From Clostridia bacterium (GTDB lineage Bacteria; Bacillota; Clostridia; Christensenellales; Pumilibacteraceae), in the NCBI GenBank assembly GCA_900762945.1, contig CAAFIN010000145.1:1-8834 (forward strand): 8,834 nt of DNA, read 5' to 3'. The notes below the pieces were generated by a model. The model did not search any database and had not been told where the DNA came from. It saw nothing but the letters and a program-made list of their open reading frames with translations. Below are positions 5,667 to 8,834 of the stretch, piece after piece; position 1 is the stretch's first letter, and the number at the start of each line of letters is the position of its first letter. A program made the translations under genes and the position numbers.

Positions 5667-6065
5667 ATGACCGAAGAAAAAGAAAAGACGACGCGCGCTT
5701 GCGGCGAAGAAATGCCGGGCGAAAATTGCGGTTGCGAGGACTGCGAGGGAGCGCCGATAACCGAACAGCCCGCTTGCGGTTGCTGCGGCAGAAAAAAAGC
5801 GAGGACGGAGCAAGAACGCACGGCGATTATCAACAGATTGCGGCGTGTGGAAGGACAGATTCGCGGCATCGAAAAAATGGTGCGGAACGACGTGTACTGC
5901 CCGGATATAATCACGCAGATTTCCGCGGCATTGGCGGGCTTGGGCGCCGTCAGCCGCGAACTTCTGACCGCGCATATCCGCACTTGCGTGGCGACGGATC
6001 TTAGCGCGGGCAAGACAGAAACCGCCGAAGAACTCGCGCGGCTTATCGAAAGGCTTATGAAGTGA
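5667..6065 (+). CDS. csoR: Copper-sensing transcriptional repressor CsoR, with Cys-rich N-terminal tail
   Basis: The 132-residue protein is a DUF156-class all-helical repressor. The core begins near residue 46 and contains RRVEGQIRGIEKM (59-71). The Cu(I) ligands of CsoR are present as Cys78, His103 and Cys107 (VYCPDI; HIRTC). Their spacing of 25 and 4 residues equals that of Mycobacterium tuberculosis CsoR (Cys36, His61, Cys65). The His between the two Cys argues against the persulfide sensor CstR, and the second Cys argues against the nickel sensor RcnR. A tail of about 45 residues holds seven more cysteines (12, 21, 23, 26, 37, 39, 40), ending CGCCGRKK. Cys-rich tails of this kind occur in some clostridial relatives, as far as I recall, but their function is unclear. 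The gene sits directly after its own operator and 7 bp before copA, so the two are cotranscribed. Confidence 0.93.
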   Translation: MTEEKEKTTRACGEEMPGENCGCEDCEGAPITEQPACGCCGRKKARTEQERTAIINRLRRVEGQIRGIEKMVRNDVYCPDIITQISAALAGLGAVSRELLTAHIRTCVATDLSAGKTETAEELARLIERLMK

Positions 6066-6072
6066 GATATCC

Positions 6073-8565
6073 ATGAAACAGTACAAAGTAACGGGAATGA
6101 GTTGCGCTGCTTGCTCGGCGCGAGTGGAAAAAGCCGTGAAGAAAGTGGGCGGCGTGACTTCGTGTTCGGTCAATCTTTTGACGGGCGACATGGGCGTAGA
6201 GGGAACGGCCGGCGACGAAGCGGTGATTGCCGCGGTCGTAAAAGCGGGCTACGGCGCGACTGCGGCGGGCAATAACGGCACGGTTTCCGCGCCCGAAAAG
6301 TCCGAAAACGCCGCGGAAAAGGATCTACTTGGCCGTCTTATCGCGTCGGTCGTAGTACTCGCGTTCCTTATGTATATCTCGATGGGACACGTTATGTGGG
6401 GGTGGTGGCTGCCGAGCGCGCTCAACCATAATCACATGGCGCTCGCGCTTATCGAATTGCTTCTTACCACGCTGATACTCGTCATCAACCGTAGATACTT
6501 CGTCAGCGGGTTCAAGAGCGCTATACACGGCTCGCCGAATATGGACGCGCTGGTCGCGATGGGGTCGGGTGTGGCGTATCTTTACAGCATCGTCGTTATG
6601 TTTATGATGACGACCGCAGATCACGCGCAGTCGATGGAGTACCTCCACGGACTGTACTTCGAGTCCGCGGCTATGATTCTTACGCTGATTAGCGTCGGTA
6701 AAACGCTGGAAGCCCGCGCCAAGGGTAAGACCACCGACGCGATAAAAAGCCTCGTGAAACTCACGCCCAAGACTGCCACGCTCGAGCGCGACGGCAAGGA
6801 AGTCACCGTACCCGCGGAAGAAGTCGCGGTGGGCGACGTGTTCGTCGTGCGCCCCGGCGAGAGTATTCCCGCTGACGGCGTGGTAACAGGCGGGTTTTCG
6901 GCGGTCAACGAGTCCGCGCTCACGGGCGAAAGCGTACCCGTCGACAAAGCCGAAGGCGACAAAGTAAGCGCGGCTACCATCAATACTTCGGGCTTTTTAC
7001 GTTGCCGCGCGACGAAGGTGGGCAAGGACACCGCGCTCGCTCAGATCATCAAACTCGTCGAGGACTCGGCGGCGACCAAAGCGCCCATTGCGAAGATCGC
7101 GGACAAGGTTTCGGGCGTGTTCGTGCCGGCAGTCATCGGCATAGCGATCGCGACCGCTATCGCGTGGGCAATCGCCGGCAAGGATATCGGCTTTATTCTC
7201 GCGCGGGCGATATCCGTTCTGGTCATTTCGTGTCCGTGCGCGTTGGGGCTTGCTACCCCCGTCGCGATCATGGTGGGCAGCGGAAAGGGCGCTAAGCACG
7301 GGCTTTTGTTCAAGACCGCCGAAGCGCTGGAAACCGCGGCCAAAATCGATATAATCGTACTCGACAAGACCGGCACTATCACCGTCGGACACCCCGTAGT
7401 GACCGACGTTATCGCGACGGACGGCGACGAAACCGAACTCGTTACGCTCGCTTACGCGCTTGAGAAAAAGAGCGAACACCCGCTTGCGAAAGCGGTCGCG
7501 GACTACGCGGCGGAAAAGGGCTTTACCGCCGCCGAAGTCGGGAATTTCGAGGCAAGACCGGGCAACGGCTTGTCGGCGACGCTCGGCGGCAAAACGCTTT
7601 ACGGCGGCAACGCGAAGTTCATAGGCTCGGTTGCGTCGATCGGCGAGGAAACCTTGCGCCGCGCGGACGAACTGGCGGGCGAGGGCAAAACACCGCTGTT
7701 CTTTGCTGCGGACGGCATACTTTTAGGCGTTATCGCTGTCGCCGACCAGATCAAAGCGGACGGCAAGCAGTCGATTGCGGCGCTAAAGCGTATGGGCGTT
7801 AAGGTCGTAATGCTGACGGGCGACAACGAGCGCACCGCTAACGCCGTCGGAAAACTCGCGGGCGTGGACGAGGTTATCGCGGGCGTACTCCCGGACGGCA
7901 AGGAAAGGGTCGTGAGCGAACTCAAGAAGCAAGGCAAGGTCGCGATGGTGGGCGACGGCGTGAACGACGCGCCCGCGCTTACCGCCGCAGACCTAGGAAT
8001 CGCTATCGGCGCGGGTACGGACGTTGCTATCGACGCGGCGGACGTGGTGCTGTCGGGCGCGGGGCTTTCGGGCGTAGCGGAAGCGTTGCGGCTCGGTAAA
8101 CGCACGCTTACGAATATAAAAGAGAACTTGTTCTGGGCGTTTATCTACAACGCGCTGTGCATACCGTTCGCCGCGGGGTTGTGGATACCGATTACCGGTT
8201 GGGAACTCGACCCCATGTTCGGCGCGGCGGCAATGAGTCTGTCCAGCGTTTGCGTGGTGTGCAACGCGTTGCGGCTCAATCTGTTCGACCCGAAGAAAGA
8301 AATTCGTTATCATCGTCGTCATCGCGGCGAAAATCATAATTTGGTTACGGAGGTAAAAACCATGGAAAAAACGTTGAAAATCGAAGGTATGAGTTGCGGA
8401 CACTGCTCGAAACGCGTTCAGGACGCGCTCGAGGCGGTTAAGGGCGTCGAGTCCGCCGTCGTCAGTTACGAAACGGGACTCGCCGTCGTCACTCTAAGTA
8501 AGGACGTCTCCGACAAAGTTTTGGAAAAAGCGGTCGTTAAAGCCGGTTACACGGTTATAAAGTAA
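6073..8565 (+). CDS. copA: Cu(I)-exporting P1B-type ATPase CopA with fused C-terminal CopZ-like domain
   Basis: The 830-residue product pumps Cu(I) out across the cytoplasmic membrane using ATP. In order: an N-terminal heavy-metal-associated domain with GMSCAAC (8-14); membrane helices at roughly 88-104, 121-139, 158-178 and 194-212; the actuator motif TGES (284-287); the metal-site motif CPC (387-389) in helix 6; the phosphorylation motif DKTGT (431-435, Asp431); SEHP (467-470); TGDN (582-585); GDGVNDAP (627-634); and YN (692-693) and MxxSS (721-725) in the last two helices. CPC, YN and MxxSS together mark the Cu(I) subgroup. The usual protein would end near 740. Here a basic, His-rich linker (741-763) leads to a second metal-binding domain with GMSCGHC (772-778). 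It is cotranscribed with csoR, which ends 7 bp upstream. The Shine-Dalgarno site is weak, so translational coupling is likely. Confidence 0.96.
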   Translation: MKQYKVTGMSCAACSARVEKAVKKVGGVTSCSVNLLTGDMGVEGTAGDEAVIAAVVKAGYGATAAGNNGTVSAPEKSENAAEKDLLGRLIASVVVLAFLMYISMGHVMWGWWLPSALNHNHMALALIELLLTTLILVINRRYFVSGFKSAIHGSPNMDALVAMGSGVAYLYSIVVMFMMTTADHAQSMEYLHGLYFESAAMILTLISVGKTLEARAKGKTTDAIKSLVKLTPKTATLERDGKEVTVPAEEVAVGDVFVVRPGESIPADGVVTGGFSAVNESALTGESVPVDKAEGDKVSAATINTSGFLRCRATKVGKDTALAQIIKLVEDSAATKAPIAKIADKVSGVFVPAVIGIAIATAIAWAIAGKDIGFILARAISVLVISCPCALGLATPVAIMVGSGKGAKHGLLFKTAEALETAAKIDIIVLDKTGTITVGHPVVTDVIATDGDETELVTLAYALEKKSEHPLAKAVADYAAEKGFTAAEVGNFEARPGNGLSATLGGKTLYGGNAKFIGSVASIGEETLRRADELAGEGKTPLFFAADGILLGVIAVADQIKADGKQSIAALKRMGVKVVMLTGDNERTANAVGKLAGVDEVIAGVLPDGKERVVSELKKQGKVAMVGDGVNDAPALTAADLGIAIGAGTDVAIDAADVVLSGAGLSGVAEALRLGKRTLTNIKENLFWAFIYNALCIPFAAGLWIPITGWELDPMFGAAAMSLSSVCVVCNALRLNLFDPKKEIRYHRRHRGENHNLVTEVKTMEKTLKIEGMSCGHCSKRVQDALEAVKGVESAVVSYETGLAVVTLSKDVSDKVLEKAVVKAGYTVIK
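8349..8354 (+). promoter_or_regulatory. Internal ribosome binding site within copA
   Basis: GGAGGT lies 7 nt before an in-frame ATG at 8362, inside the copA reading frame. It is a better Shine-Dalgarno site than the one in front of copA itself. It could start translation of a free 67-residue CopZ-like protein. Confidence 0.65.
8362..8565 (+). CDS. copZ: Nested in-frame CopZ-like copper chaperone (possible internal start)
   Basis: From the ATG at 8362, codon 764 of copA, the frame encodes a complete 67-residue heavy-metal-associated domain. It begins MEKTLKIEGMSCGHC and ends with AGYTVIK, matching the length and boundaries of free CopZ proteins. The MxCxxC site (Cys10 and Cys13 from this start) binds Cu(I) in this family and hands it to CopA. 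A strong GGAGGT site sits 7 nt upstream. It may be made as a free chaperone, only as the tail of CopA, or both. Escherichia coli copA also yields a pump and a small chaperone from one gene, but there by frameshifting near the N-terminal domain. The domain identity is firm; separate expression is inference. Confidence 0.6.
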   Translation: MEKTLKIEGMSCGHCSKRVQDALEAVKGVESAVVSYETGLAVVTLSKDVSDKVLEKAVVKAGYTVIK

Positions 8566-8591
8566 TAATAAGGATATAGTAGGATTCCACG

Positions 8592-8634
8592 AGAAAAGGC
8601 AATTGCTCCGTAAAATCGGACAATTGCCTTTTCT
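8592..8634 (+). terminator. Intrinsic terminator of the csoR-copA operon
   Basis: A perfect 14-bp stem, AGAAAAGGCAATTG (8592-8605) and CAATTGCCTTTTCT (8621-8634), is extended inward by TCCG/CGGA across a one-base bulge. The loop is TAAAAT. The 3' arm runs into TTCTTTCTT. It starts 27 bp after the copA stop and is the clear end of the copper operon. A leader shared with the 5248-5278 terminator precedes it. Confidence 0.9.
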
Positions 8635-8656
8635 TTCTTAAAGACGGTTAAAACGA

Positions 8657-8820
8657 AAACTGCGCGTTAAATTTTAAAATAGACCGCGTACTTTTCGTTT
8701 TTACACGTCATCCTGAGGGAGCGTAAGCGACCGTGAGAATCCCCGACTTGAAACCGCTAATTACCCTTACGTCATCTTGAGCGGAGCGACAGCGCAGTCG
8801 AAAGATCCAGCCGTAGGCGC
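8657..8820 (-). repeat. Right arm of composite inverted repeat flanking csoR-copA
   Basis: This is the inverted, collinear counterpart of 5330-5480; the block matches are given with that entry. The right arm also contains a full unit at 8708-8746 (GTCATCCTGAG through GAATCCCCGAC) and a second unit starting GTCATCTTGAGCGGAGCG near 8771. Both look like members of the same dispersed repeat family. No gene is seen from 8635 to the end of the window. Confidence 0.8.
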
Positions 8821-8834
8821 ATAATAAATAATTT

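Noticed and set aside
7599..8105. Minus-strand open frame rich in Ser, Ala and Pro opposite copA
   Set aside because: It is low complexity, as expected from the antisense of a GC-rich gene, and lies opposite the conserved ATP-binding motifs of CopA.
6073..8565. Programmed frameshift in copA like that in Escherichia coli
   Set aside because: The chaperone domain is already in frame at the C-terminus, and I saw no obvious slippery site followed by a structure after the N-terminal domain. Internal initiation is the simpler idea.
5330..8820. Composite transposon carrying the copper operon
   Set aside because: No transposase, resolvase or integrase gene is present. The inverted arms are diverged and lack clear terminal repeats or target-site duplications, so mobility is not supported beyond the repeat itself.

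Overview
The window looks like chromosomal DNA of a Bacillota bacterium, most likely an uncultured gut-type clostridium of moderate to high GC content. The basis is the gene families present (YitT/DUF2179, DUF1540, an ECF transporter S component, a CsoR-CopA copper operon), Shine-Dalgarno sites close to AAGGAGG, and SigA-type promoters with a TTGACA -35 box. The assignment below phylum level is inference. No rRNA, tRNA, CRISPR array, transposase or phage gene is visible.

Layout: (1) 68-1177 (+) encodes a YitT-family membrane protein; its frame stays open to the left edge, so the true start may lie outside. (2) A bidirectional terminator at 1182-1222 separates it from a convergent small Cys-rich DUF1540 protein (1240-1542, -). 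(3) Divergent from that gene is rplI (1669-2112, ribosomal protein L9), with a textbook promoter. (4) 2250-5202 is a probable three-gene run: ECF transporter S component, patatin-like phospholipase, and a membrane-anchored ComEC-like metallo-beta-lactamase protein. It ends in a strong terminator hairpin. (5) 5279-5593 is non-coding and filled with repeats. (6) 5594-8565 is a copper-homeostasis operon: promoter, CsoR operator, csoR, and copA with a CopZ-like domain fused in frame at its C-terminus. It ends in another strong hairpin. (7) 8635-8834 is non-coding and carries an inverted counterpart of the repeat in (5).

How the genes work together: the clear system is copper efflux. Apo-CsoR should sit on the operator that overlaps the csoR transcription start, and Cu(I) binding should release it. 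CopA then pumps Cu(I) out. The last 67 codons of copA encode a complete CopZ-like metallochaperone that has its own Shine-Dalgarno site and ATG inside the copA frame. One gene may therefore make both the fused pump and a free chaperone. CsoR also has a Cys-rich N-terminal tail.

The rest is ordinary housekeeping and membrane biology, except for the intergenic DNA. The copper operon is bracketed by collinear inverted copies of a roughly 150-160 nt composite repeat, and the terminators on either side of the operon share an upstream leader. This looks like a dispersed intergenic repeat family. I see no convincing new defence or mobile system.
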